Assembly (NCBI GenBank): GCA_900105225.1
Contig: LT629764.1
Location: 384,098 to 448,097, forward strand
Origin: Paenibacillaceae bacterium GAS479
GTDB lineage: Bacteria > Bacillota > Bacilli > Paenibacillales > Paenibacillaceae
DNA length: 64,000 bases
Direction: 5' to 3'
Position numbers and translations under genes: made by a program. The notes beneath the pieces are model-generated. The model was not told the DNA's origin, ran no database searches, and saw only the letters and a program-made list of their open reading frames with translations. Of this stretch, positions 45,251 through 53,575 are shown in pieces. Numbering within the stretch: the stretch's first letter is position 1; every line of letters begins with the position of its first letter.

Positions 45251-46273
45251 ATGAGTACGATTAGAGATGTTGCCAAATTAGCAACCGTGTCCACGGCCAC
45301 TGTATCTAGAGTTTTAAACAATGATACAACCTATAAAATTACCGATAAAACCCGTGAAAGAGTTTGGCAGGCTGTTACACAGCTTAACTATAAACTTACC
45401 TCAAGTCCTAAACGTCAATCAGGGGTAAAAGATGATTCTACTTCGCAGACAACTATCAAAATAGGTTGTGTATTAAGCGTTACTAAAAATAAATATAACG
45501 ATCCCTATTTTATGTCTATATTATCCGGTATCGAAGAAAGATTGCTTCATACAGGGCATTCGATTGCCTTTATTCGCACTGGGCCTGAATTAGATGATAA
45601 AAAAATCTTGTTTAATACTTTTAATGAATCGATAACAGGTCTTATTATTATGGAATCCTTAAAGAGCGAAACCTATGAGTACCTGCGCAATCAGGTTCCA
45701 CATATAGTCGGCATTGATACAGAACGTGGCGAAATCGACAACGTAGGTTATGATCATTACAATGTTGCCTCGCTGGCTGTTAACCATTTGATCCAAAAAG
45801 GACATACAAATATTGGATTTATCGGTGGAAGCGCCGCTTCGAGCAACTTGAAAGAAAGCAGACGCTATCGCGGCTACTACGCTAGCATGCATGCTGCCGG
45901 ATTGTCCGTAAATCCCGAATGGGTTATTAATTGCTTTTGGGACGAGGATATTTGTACCGAAAAAGTTAATCATTTATGCCAAACAAAAAATGTACCAACT
46001 GCTTTTTTCGCTGCGAGTGATTTGATGGCTATGGCGGCGCTTAACAGCTTGTATAACAATGGGATCTCGGTGCCAGATGAAGTAGCTGTTATCGGCTTAT
46101 CCAATATTGAAGTATCCAAGTATTCTAATCCACCTTTAACAACAATCGACGTGCCAACCAATGAAATCGGGATCGTAGCTGTAGATCTTTTGTTAGACCG
46201 TATTAACAGAAATAGCATGCTTCCGAAGAAGGTCATTTTACCTACGCGTTTGATTGAGCGGAGCTCAACTTGA
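45251..46273 (+). CDS. LacI family regulator of the Lpl-type operon
   Basis: 340 residues. N-terminal helix-turn-helix STIRDVAKLATVSTATVSRVL and hinge, then a periplasmic-binding-protein fold (IKIGCVLSVTKNKYNDPYFM, HTNIGFIGGSAASSN, VPTAFFAASDLMAMAAL). ATG 45251 starts exactly at the family's conserved beginning; AAAGGAG is 12 bases upstream. Divergent from the seven-gene operon. Likely a repressor released by the imported sugar. Confidence 0.9.
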   Translation: MSTIRDVAKLATVSTATVSRVLNNDTTYKITDKTRERVWQAVTQLNYKLTSSPKRQSGVKDDSTSQTTIKIGCVLSVTKNKYNDPYFMSILSGIEERLLHTGHSIAFIRTGPELDDKKILFNTFNESITGLIIMESLKSETYEYLRNQVPHIVGIDTERGEIDNVGYDHYNVASLAVNHLIQKGHTNIGFIGGSAASSNLKESRRYRGYYASMHAAGLSVNPEWVINCFWDEDICTEKVNHLCQTKNVPTAFFAASDLMAMAALNSLYNNGISVPDEVAVIGLSNIEVSKYSNPPLTTIDVPTNEIGIVAVDLLLDRINRNSMLPKKVILPTRLIERSST

Positions 46274-46342
46274 GGAGATTGTTGGAGTGGTTTAGTTCGA
46301 CTTTGAGGGCGTAATCCAGTTGCGTACCGAGTTCGGCTTTCA

Positions 46343-46387
46343 GCGTGGCTACAAGTACTCCACCGAGTGGAACACTTGTAGCCACGC
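46343..46387. repeat. Long perfect hairpin downstream of the LacI gene
   Basis: GCGTGGCTACAAGT (46343-46356) and ACTTGTAGCCACGC (46374-46387) pair perfectly, with an inner TCCAC/GTGGA stem. It lies 70 bases after the LacI stop without a T run, so it may be an element end or processing hairpin rather than a terminator. Confidence 0.6.
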
Positions 46388-46390
46388 CAA

Positions 46391-46626
46391 CTAAGAGCGA
46401 TTAATAAGCCATCCATCGCCTGATGCGGATATACTCCAGTCTGACCGACTGAGATAAAGAGCTTCTAAGCGGTCAAGCTCAGCTCCATTCCTTCTTACAC
46501 GCTTTTCACCAGTAGAATTTCAGCGAAGGTGTTCCTGTACTTTAAAGAGCCGTTGCCCGGCCGCTCTTTCACGGCTTCCAACCGGTCAACCATCGCCTGA
46601 AGCTCTGCCTGTTCGGAAATATCCGC
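46391..46626 (-). pseudogene. Decayed copy of the 5' part of the GNAT gene
   Basis: Blocks such as GTCGCCTGATGCGG-like, CTAAGCGGTCAAGCTC, GCCCGGCCGCTCTTTCACGG and CCGGTCAACCAT align in order with 36010-36295, the first third of the GNAT gene at 35438-36316. Indels break the frame and the 3' part is absent. Homology ends at 46626, next to the AT-rich cassette. Confidence 0.75.
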
Positions 46627-46627
46627 A

Positions 46628-47326
46628 TCATTCAATCTTTATAAATCTAAGAAATTCTTTTCCAAAATCAGTGATGTAAAGTGATGTCAGCCCCTCACGC
46701 CCCAAATCCTGTATCGTATTGCCAATTGATTTCTGATCTATAAGTAATGATTTTGATATTAAATCACAAATGTAAAATTCATACTTACCGTGGGCTTCAA
46801 TAGTAGTTATATTCGTGTAGTTATCTTTAATTCTCTTGATAATTCTATCTTTATAAGTAGCGATTGTTAACATATTCAAACAACCATCCATGCCTTCACT
46901 AATATCCATACTTCCTGATCTTCCAGTGTTCTCATACATTTTTAAAATTTCTATTTCAATAAAATCCAATCTATTAATTAGGTCCAAAAATGTTTCTTTA
47001 AAATCAGACTGATAATTAACCGTCAAACTATTTACTAGAATATCTCGAAAGACATTTAATTTATCTTTATTATTAGTATCGATCACTCGTCGTATTATTG
47101 CAGAATAAATATCATTAAACTCCTCTGAACTTATAGCATTTTCATCATATTCAAGTTCAAGAGATTTTAAATAAAGTAAAAAGCTATCCACAAAATCATT
47201 TATTCTTTTTTGTGCTATTCTTCCTCGAATTTCAAACAATCCTTCATTTAGTGCCCCTCCATAAGGGAACAAAGAAATACTAGCTTTAAATATTCCGATT
47301 AAAGTTTCCTTCAATGGATTGTCCAT
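46628..47326 (-). CDS. Accessory-region protein of unknown function
   Basis: 232 residues, AT-rich. The N-terminus ASISLFPYGGALNEGLFEIR followed by GRIAQKRINDFVDSFLLYL resembles a recurrent opening in uncharacterised accessory-genome proteins; the C-terminal half (IGNTIQDLGREGLTSLYITD) is winged-helix-like. It begins 3 bases after the previous stop, so is translationally linked to the 47330 gene. The stop codon falls at the junction with the GNAT remnant, so the last residues may be altered. Immunity or phage defence is possible but unproven. Confidence 0.6.
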   Translation of the reverse strand: MDNPLKETLIGIFKASISLFPYGGALNEGLFEIRGRIAQKRINDFVDSFLLYLKSLELEYDENAISSEEFNDIYSAIIRRVIDTNNKDKLNVFRDILVNSLTVNYQSDFKETFLDLINRLDFIEIEILKMYENTGRSGSMDISEGMDGCLNMLTIATYKDRIIKRIKDNYTNITTIEAHGKYEFYICDLISKSLLIDQKSIGNTIQDLGREGLTSLYITDFGKEFLRFIKIE

Positions 47327-47329
47327 GTA

Positions 47330-47650
47330 TTACATACACCTCATATCAATAGAGCTTTTGTCTATCTTATCAAAAAATAATTGCGCAGTTTCAAATACTT
47401 CAAAATAGAATTCCTTTTCTTTAATTAATTCGAAATATCCGGGAACAGGTAGTTCCTCTATTTTTAAAAATGGGATTGAATTAATACACTTTATTAAATC
47501 TTTATTTTGGCTCACTAGCGTTGCATTAATGTTATCAGAATCTTCATAAGATTCTGTGTAATTTGGTTTTGCATATAAAAAATCCTTTACAATGGAATGG
47601 AGAGGTAGACCTGTCCATAAATCCACTGAAAAGGATATCTGTATGGACAA
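47330..47650 (-). CDS. 5'-truncated gene paired with the 46628 gene
   Basis: 106 codons. The portion from about SIVKDFLYAKPNYTESYEDS to the stop is AT-rich and acidic like its partner; the first 20 codons are GC-richer and overlap the IS4-type fragment that reads the other way. The original start was probably lost when the IS entered. No domain recognised. Confidence 0.5.
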   Translation of the reverse strand: MSIQISFSVDLWTGLPLHSIVKDFLYAKPNYTESYEDSDNINATLVSQNKDLIKCINSIPFLKIEELPVPGYFELIKEKEFYFEVFETAQLFFDKIDKSSIDMRCM

Positions 47651-48347
47651 TCATAGGCTATTTTCCTCATTTGGTAAATGGCTTGCGCTGATTTGTACAA
47701 AAACGTTCACATCCGCCGTAGCGGAAGCCCCGCAGGATAAATACACGAAAAAGCTGATGACTAGCGCCTATCTCAAGCTGTTTCTGCTTGCACAGCTGCA
47801 AAACCGCGAAGGCTTGCGCCACATAGCTGACGATGTCCTGTGCGAAGAATTGCAACGTGAGCTAGGACTGACTTCCATCTCGGCCTCACAGCTTAGCCGC
47901 AAACACAAACAAGTCGATCCCGAGCTTCTGCGACACGTCTTTGAGCTGCTCGCGAAGCGCGTGTTAGCTGCGCAAGGTACGACTGCGCAGCATCATAAGA
48001 TCAAAATCATCGACTCGACCACCGTCACGTTGTGTCTACAGAAATTTAAATGGGCCGAGTTCCGCAAGACGAAAGCGGGCATCAAAATTCACATGCGACT
48101 GGCTTATCTGGATGGGCACGAGGTCATTCCGGAGAAAGCAACGGTTACTGTAGCGAAGAGAAATGATCGCACGCAAATGGAAGAACTTGTTCATGAGCCT
48201 GGTGTAACCTACATTTTTGATCGTGGTTACATCGACTACGCCGTATTTGATCGCTACTGCCGGGATGAGATTTTTTTCGTGACCCGCCTGAAGAGTAATA
48301 CGCACATCGAGCCTCGGGAGGAGATGGATGTGCCTGCAGGCAGCTAG
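47643..48347 (+). mobile_element. IS4-family transposase fragment, 3' truncated
   Basis: 234 residues of a DDE transposase: FGKWLALICTKTF start, first Asp in KIKIIDSTTVTLC, second Asp in VTYIFDRGYIDYAVFDRYC. The frame ends at MDVPAGS soon after FVTRLKSN, before the domain carrying the catalytic Glu (YREL-type motif), so about one third is missing and it is inactive. GC content matches the host and differs from the AT-rich flanks. IS ends are not clearly identifiable; 48348-48465 is AT-rich filler. Confidence 0.8.
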
Positions 48348-48465
48348 AATATTATTGCTTATTTTAATATCAATATATCCTTTTCAAAATTAAGCTAACC
48401 CAAAAGGATTATTTAGCAACATTGTAGAATATTTTACCAAAACTCAAAAATAAGGAGACGAGAGT

Positions 48466-48897
48466 ATGCAAGGATATAATGTGCTGATGATATACAATAA
48501 AGATATGGATCGGCTACTAATGTGCAAACGATTAAAGAACCCCTATAAAGGATTAAGTAATCTGGTTGGCGGTAAGATCGATATTGGTGAAACTGGAATA
48601 GAAGCTGCTTACAGAGAGCTTTTTGAAGAAGCAAATATTGCAAAAGAAAACATCACTTTGCATCACCTAATGGATTTTAAATACTATTTTCAACGTTGCT
48701 ACGTTGAAGTTTATGTCGGCAAATTGAAATATGATGTAGTTGTATCAGGAGATGAAAATGAATTATTCTGGTCTGATTTGAATCAAGATTTTTTTGACAT
48801 GACCTTATTTGCGGGTGAAGGTAATATTGGACATATGATTGAACAAGTAAAGATGAGCAAAAGTATTCTGACTGATGAACTTCTCACACAACAGTAA
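48466..48897 (+). CDS. NUDIX hydrolase
   Basis: 143 residues. The Nudix box is GGKIDIGETGIEAAYRELFE followed by EANI; the REL-x-EE core that binds metal is intact, with Asn in place of the last Gly. It should hydrolyse a nucleoside-diphosphate-linked compound, perhaps a damaged dNTP (MutT/8-oxo-dGTP type). AAGGAG lies 8 bases before the ATG. AT-rich, within the accessory segment; a small hairpin follows. Confidence 0.88.
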   Translation: MQGYNVLMIYNKDMDRLLMCKRLKNPYKGLSNLVGGKIDIGETGIEAAYRELFEEANIAKENITLHHLMDFKYYFQRCYVEVYVGKLKYDVVVSGDENELFWSDLNQDFFDMTLFAGEGNIGHMIEQVKMSKSILTDELLTQQ

Positions 48898-48911
48898 AAG
48901 GTTCCAATATG

Positions 48912-48933
48912 ACCGCCTTTTCGTAAAGGCGGT
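48912..48933 (+). terminator. Hairpin after the NUDIX gene
   Basis: ACCGCCTTT and AAAGGCGGT pair around TCGT, 14 bases past the stop; a moderate T-rich tail follows. Confidence 0.6.
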
Positions 48934-49081
48934 ATTCTGTTTGTATGAAAATAAATATTAGACTTCAGCTAGGGCGTGTATGCAAACTATGAAAAAGGCT
49001 TAATCGGTGGTCTATTCTATTTCCCTCTTGACTAAAGAGAGCGTTGTCAAACTTGATCCGTTAAGATAAGATAGGAGGCAT

Positions 49082-49105
49082 AAAAGTTAAAGGGCTTAAA
49101 CTTTT
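49082..49105. promoter_or_regulatory. LacI-type operator candidate O1
   Basis: AAAAGTTAAAGGGCTTAAAC plus TTTT, an imperfect palindrome. Its reverse complement matches O2 at 49329 in 22 of 24 positions. The rest of 48934-49377 has no gene; it holds a GC-rich repeat near 49259. Confidence 0.6.
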
Positions 49106-49258
49106 CTTTTTATCTTTAGACTCTATATTTGCTGAACTAGAGAAACAACGCGAGGAAGCGGAGCGAACCGGCCTTCTGTAGAAGCAACGCGTTCGCATTT
49201 GTAGGCGGATTCCCCCTTATAAGGGGCAGAAATCAAGGAATCTGACTACAAGAGCGAT

Positions 49259-49293
49259 CGGAAGAAGGATTGGTTCGCGCAGCGAATTTCGCT
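49259..49293. repeat. Interspersed repeat, also present near 36383
   Basis: GAAGAAGGATTGGTTCGCGC with AGCGAATTTCGCTGTTA recurs at 36383-36418 with three substitutions, upstream of the intact GNAT gene. It may be a dispersed repeat or part of the GNAT duplication. Confidence 0.65.
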
Positions 49294-49328
49294 GTTATAC
49301 TCTCAAGCTCAACTCTTTTTTTTCACCC

Positions 49329-49352
49329 TAAAGTTTAAGCGGTTTAACTTTT
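49329..49352. promoter_or_regulatory. LacI-type operator candidate O2
   Basis: TAAAGTTTAAGCGGTTTAAC plus TTTT, an imperfect palindrome 26 bases ahead of the LacI start and inverted relative to O1 about 247 bases away. The pair would allow looping. Confidence 0.65.
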
Positions 49353-49377
49353 GATTTAGATAGGAGGCGGCTCTGAA

Positions 49378-50391
49378 TTGAAGCCGAGTATTTTTGATGT
49401 CGCCAACAAGTCCGGCTTGTCCGTTGTCACGGTATCCCGTGTGCTGAACGGCTCCGGCAATGTTCGAGAGAAGAATCGGCTAAGAGTGCTGGCAGCGATG
49501 AAAGAGCTCGATTACCGGCCCAATGCTGCGGCCCAGTCTCTTGCCAAAGGCAAAACCGGGGTTATCGGCCTGCTGATTTCGACGCTGCACGATTCCGTGT
49601 TTGACGCAATCGTCAAGGAAGTACATGACGAACTGGCCGAGCACGGCTATTTTCTCGCCTTGTCTGTATCCCCGAGCGATCGCGAGCCAGGCAGCAACTT
49701 TTTGATGGAGAAGGATCGAGTTGACGGCATCATCATCCTTTCCCCTACTTGGGAGGACACATTGGTCCCTGAGCTACAGCAAAAGGAAATTCCCTATGTC
49801 ATCATCGACAATCAGAATCCAGCCTATGATAAGTCGGCGATTGAGGTCGGACATTACTCTGGCGGATACGCCGCAGGTCAGCATCTGGTCGAGCTCGGTC
49901 ATACTTCCATCGCACATCTTAGCGGCCCCGCGGCCTACAAGAGCACGATCGATCGCATGAACGGCTTCCTGAAAGCTCTTGCCGATAATGGCCTTGATCC
50001 CCTGTTTATAGAAGAAGGCCCCTATTCAATGGAGACTGGTTATAACGCAGCAAAGGGATGGATTAACGAGGACAGACTTCCCGAAGCCGTCTTCTGCGGT
50101 GACGACTATATTGCAGTTGGCGTTTTGAATGCTCTACAAGAGGCTGGTCTGTCTGTGCCGCGCCATCTGTCGCTCGTCGGTTATGATGACCAAGACCTGG
50201 CTACCCTCTTCCGTCCGACGCTGACTACTGTCGCTCAGCCGGTACTGCCGATCGCGCGCAGCGCGGTAAAGGCACTGCTTGCACAATTAGAAGGAAAGCC
50301 ATCTCCTGAGCCGGTCGTTCTACAACCGGAGCTTATCGTAAGGCAAAGCACAGCGCTGGCTAAATCCTTTTCAAAGGAGAGTCCACTATGA
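49378..50391 (+). CDS. LacI family regulator
   Basis: 337 residues. PSIFDVANKSGLSVVTVSRV is the helix-turn-helix and LDYRPNAAAQSLA the hinge helix; the remainder is a PBP-like sensor (TGVIGLLISTLHDSVF, TSIAHLSGPAAYKST, VFCGDDYIAVGVL). The TTG at 49378 follows AGGAGG at 10 bases. First gene of a three-gene unit, overlapping the kinase start as ATGA, so it most likely autoregulates the operon through O1/O2. Confidence 0.92.
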   Translation: MKPSIFDVANKSGLSVVTVSRVLNGSGNVREKNRLRVLAAMKELDYRPNAAAQSLAKGKTGVIGLLISTLHDSVFDAIVKEVHDELAEHGYFLALSVSPSDREPGSNFLMEKDRVDGIIILSPTWEDTLVPELQQKEIPYVIIDNQNPAYDKSAIEVGHYSGGYAAGQHLVELGHTSIAHLSGPAAYKSTIDRMNGFLKALADNGLDPLFIEEGPYSMETGYNAAKGWINEDRLPEAVFCGDDYIAVGVLNALQEAGLSVPRHLSLVGYDDQDLATLFRPTLTTVAQPVLPIARSAVKALLAQLEGKPSPEPVVLQPELIVRQSTALAKSFSKESPL

Positions 50392-51395
50392 GCTATTACC
50401 TTGGCGTTGATGCCGGGGGAACAAAAACCTTCGCCCTTATCACGGATGTCGCAGGACGGCCACTCGGCAAAGGAATGGCCCAGAACGGCAATCACCAAAA
50501 TGGATATGAAGACGCTCGCAGCAATCTGGATACCGCCGTCTCCCAAGCGCTCAGCGAGGCTGGCCTCAGCATTGCTGATCTAACACATGCCTACTTCGGC
50601 TTGGCTGGAGCTGACCGGGCAACCGACTTTGACATCCTGCATCCGCTAATCCAGAGCATCGGCTTCAAAGATCGTTATTCAATAGTCTGCGACACGATTA
50701 TCGGATTGCGTGCCGGAACCCAGCATCCTTACGGGGTGTCGGTCATCTGCGGCACAGGCGTCAACTGTGCAGGCACAAATCCGCAGGGTGAGACGTATCA
50801 ATGTGGCGGCTTCAGCTATATGTACGGCGATTACGGCGGCGGCGGGGGATTATGTATTGAAGTGTTTCGCTCCGTTATACGATCCTGGGACGGCCGCGAA
50901 GAGCCAACGTTGTTGACTCCGATGCTGCTTGAGATGCTCGGTTACAGCTCTGTCGAGGAGATGTTCCACGACTATTTGGACCACAACCTAACCGTGCCTA
51001 CAGATGCCGTTCGACTGCTTTTCCGCGCGGCTACCGAAGGTGATGCTGTAGCGATCCGCATTCTGAGCCATCAAGGAGAGGAACTGGCGCTCTCTGTAAA
51101 AGCCGTAATCGAGCGGCTTGGCATGGGGAACATTGCCTTTGATGTCGTCTTGGCTGGCAGTCTGCTCACTCGCGGCGACATAGGCTGGATCAGTGGTCCG
51201 ATCGCTTCCACACTGAGTCGAATCGCTCCGCAGGCAGCTCTCGTCAAGCTCGATGTTGAGCCCGTTATCGGCGCAATCTGGGGTGCGCTTGATGCTGACA
51301 AGGTGGAAATAACAACAGAGATGTACGCGCGCATGCGAGAATACCGAGAGTTCAGTGACATTCCGATAGACACTTCCAACGAAAAGAGGGATTAA
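50388..51395 (+). CDS. BadF/BadG-type ATPase, probable amino-sugar or glycoside kinase
   Basis: 335 residues. Actin-like ATPase with phosphate-1 loop YLGVDAGGTKTFALITD (4-20), HAYFGLAGADR, ICGTGVNCAGT and a glycine-rich DYGGGGGLCIEVF, as in eukaryote-like N-acetylglucosamine kinases of PF01869. Start overlaps the LacI stop by 4 bases and the phospho-glycosidase starts 2 bases after its stop. It probably phosphorylates the sugar that the GH4 enzyme then cleaves. Confidence 0.9.
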   Translation: MSYYLGVDAGGTKTFALITDVAGRPLGKGMAQNGNHQNGYEDARSNLDTAVSQALSEAGLSIADLTHAYFGLAGADRATDFDILHPLIQSIGFKDRYSIVCDTIIGLRAGTQHPYGVSVICGTGVNCAGTNPQGETYQCGGFSYMYGDYGGGGGLCIEVFRSVIRSWDGREEPTLLTPMLLEMLGYSSVEEMFHDYLDHNLTVPTDAVRLLFRAATEGDAVAIRILSHQGEELALSVKAVIERLGMGNIAFDVVLAGSLLTRGDIGWISGPIASTLSRIAPQAALVKLDVEPVIGAIWGALDADKVEITTEMYARMREYREFSDIPIDTSNEKRD

Positions 51396-51397
51396 TC

Positions 51398-52702
51398 ATG
51401 GCAAAAAGCTTAAAAATCGCCGTTATCGGAGGCGGCTCCTCCTACACTCCAGAGCTGGTTGAAGGCTTCATCCGCTATTATGAACAGCTGCCTGTTCGTG
51501 AATTATGGCTCGTCGATATTGAGCCGGGGCTTTGGAAGCTTAACATCGTTGGTGAACTGGCCAAACGGATGGTGGCACGCTCCGGTTTACCAATCGAAAT
51601 CCATCTGACGACCGACCGCCGCCGGGCAATCAAGGACGCGGACTTTGTCAGCACGCAAATGCGAGTTGGTATGCTTGAAGCGCGCGGGCAAGACGAGGCT
51701 ATCCCGCTAAAATACGGAGTTATCGGCCAAGAGACGACAGGTCCGGGTGGCATGATGAAGGCGCTGCGCACTATCCCTGTGCTGCTCGACATTTGCCGTG
51801 ACATGGAGGAACTGGCACCAAACGCTTGGCTGCTCAACTTTACTAATCCGGCGGGCATGGTTACCGAGGCGATCCACAAACATTCCTCCGTCAAAAGCAT
51901 CGGCCTCTGCAACGCTCCTATCGGGCTGCTCAAATGGCTGGCTGAAAAATACAGCACGCCGACCGATCGCATCCACGCCGAATTCGTTGGCCTGAATCAT
52001 CTGCATTGGGTCAGCCAAGTCCTCGTGGACGGCGTCGACCGTCTGCCGGAGCTGCTGTCTGGTGACGACAGCTTCGCGGCCAAAAACGTATCCGGCTCCG
52101 ACTTTGACCCGGAATTTATAGGAGGACTGCAAGCGTTACCGTCCTATTATTTGAAATACTTTTACATGACGGATGCCATGCTCGCTGAACAGCAGGCTTC
52201 CTTCGCACAAAACGGCAACCGAGCCGAAGTTGTCAAACGTGTGGAAAAGGAACTGTTCGAGCTGTACAGCGATCCCGATCTTCAAGAGAAGCCGAAGCAG
52301 CTCGAACAGCGCGGCGGCGCTTATTATTCCGAGGCGGCTGTCAATCTGATGCGCTCTCTCTACAACAGCACTGGGGATGTGCAGACGCTCAATGTGCCAA
52401 ACAACGGCATTCTCGGCTTCCTTCCGGATGATGCTTGCATCGAAGTCAACTGCGTCGTAACTTCGGCAGGTCCCGTTCCGCTGCAGCTTACAGCGATCCC
52501 AGAGCCATCGCGCGGGCTTATCCAAGCGGTCAAAACCTATGAAGCGCTGACAATTAAAGCCGCTGTGACCGGAGACCGCAGCCTTGCTTTACAAGCGATG
52601 GTCCATCATCCACTCGTTCCTTCCGTGAGTGTCGCCAAGGCGCTGCTGGAGGAAATGCTGGAGGCTAATCGAGCTTACTTACCGCAATTTTTCCGTTCCT
52701 GA
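51398..52702 (+). CDS. GH4 family 6-phospho-beta-glucosidase-like enzyme
   Basis: 434 residues. NAD-binding start KIAVIGGGSSYTPELVEGF, VGMLEARGQDEAIPLKYGVI, GQETTGPGGMMKALRTIPV, LLNFTNPAGMVTEA and the Mn-ligand cysteine/His in SIGLCNAPIGLL and GLNHLHWV are typical of LicH/CelF-type GH4 enzymes, which use NAD+ and Mn2+ in a redox-assisted elimination. Specificity beta-glucoside or chitobiose-6-phosphate is inferred from family only. Confidence 0.92.
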   Translation: MAKSLKIAVIGGGSSYTPELVEGFIRYYEQLPVRELWLVDIEPGLWKLNIVGELAKRMVARSGLPIEIHLTTDRRRAIKDADFVSTQMRVGMLEARGQDEAIPLKYGVIGQETTGPGGMMKALRTIPVLLDICRDMEELAPNAWLLNFTNPAGMVTEAIHKHSSVKSIGLCNAPIGLLKWLAEKYSTPTDRIHAEFVGLNHLHWVSQVLVDGVDRLPELLSGDDSFAAKNVSGSDFDPEFIGGLQALPSYYLKYFYMTDAMLAEQQASFAQNGNRAEVVKRVEKELFELYSDPDLQEKPKQLEQRGGAYYSEAAVNLMRSLYNSTGDVQTLNVPNNGILGFLPDDACIEVNCVVTSAGPVPLQLTAIPEPSRGLIQAVKTYEALTIKAAVTGDRSLALQAMVHHPLVPSVSVAKALLEEMLEANRAYLPQFFRS

Positions 52703-52711
52703 TCCCTTGTA

Positions 52712-52758
52712 CAAAAAGCTTCCCAAGCGGCCCAACACGCCGATAGGGAAGCTTTTTG
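52712..52758. terminator. Bidirectional terminator after the GH4 gene
   Basis: CAAAAAGCTTCCC and GGGAAGCTTTTTG form a 13-base stem, 10 bases past the GH4 stop and 13 before the convergent hydrolase stop. Confidence 0.85.
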
Positions 52759-52770
52759 AGTGAGATAAGA

Positions 52771-53459
52771 TCAGGTCGCCGACCTGGCAGTCACGGCTTG
52801 CAAAGGCAGTGTACCGGGAAGCCATTGCTCCAAAAATTCGGAAACGGCGGCATCGTAGCGGTTTGGGTCCTTTTGGCGAGCTGCCCCATGCTCCGCACCT
52901 GCAACTAACAGTAGCCCCTTCGGTTGAATGCAGGCTTCATGCAGCTTTACACCCATCCATGTTGGCACAAAAGTATCGGCATCGCCATGGATGAACAGCA
53001 TGGGAACCTTCGCCCTGCGCACTTGCTCAAGCGCCGAAGCTTCACCGAAATAATAACCCGCCCGCAGCTTCGTTAGTACACTCGTCGTCTGAAGAAAAGG
53101 AAAGGCGGGCAGTTTGTACATACGCTTCAACTGGAATCGCAGCTCATCTTTCGCGGATGTGTATGGACAATCCGCCACGATAGCCTTGACCTGATTTGGC
53201 AAATTCTCACCGGAAGCCATGCAAACTGTAGCTCCGCCCATCGATATTCCATGCAGAATAACTTCCGCCCTATCCTCGCCCGTACGTCCAATCACCCAGC
53301 GAATCCAGTCGGCATAATCTTTGCGCTCATGCCAGCCAAAACCAATGTAGCTGCCTTCGCTCAGACCGTGCCCGCGCGCATCCGGCAGAAGCAAATTCCA
53401 GCCGAGCGTCTCCGCATAATAGCGAGCGAAATTAACATCCATATGAGCCAGTCAGCCAT
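52771..53459 (-). pseudogene. Alpha/beta hydrolase, 5' frameshifted and truncated
   Basis: From ATG 53442 the frame gives 223 residues: GWNLLLPDARGHGLSEGSYI, nucleophile elbow HGISMGGATV (Ser in G-I-S-M-G), acid in IHGDADTFV, and His in GAEHGAA. This is the YqkD-like group, normally about 300 residues. An AAAGGA-preceded ATG at 53459 starts MAD in another frame, and LAHMDVNF follows after a one-base shift, so a base was probably lost at GACTGGCTCAT. The N-terminal anchor and HG oxyanion strand are missing, so it is probably inactive. Confidence 0.65.
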
Positions 53460-53525
53460 CGTTTCCCATTCCTTTTCTAATGGTCCCGTGATCGTTATTG
53501 GTCTCATTATATCAATGTTTTCGAT

Positions 53526-53559
53526 CAAAAAAAGCCAACCGCAGAAAGAGCGGCTGGCT
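53526..53559 (-). terminator. Rho-independent terminator of the nitroreductase gene
   Basis: AGCCAGCCGC and GCGGTTGGCT stem, then TTTTTTGATC on the minus strand, 16 bases after the stop. Confidence 0.85.
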
Positions 53560-53575
53560 CTATAATACATTTGAA

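Noticed and set aside
45970-46416. 148-codon minus-strand frame over the 3' end of the LacI gene
   Set aside because: Shadow of the LacI coding region, without a ribosome site.
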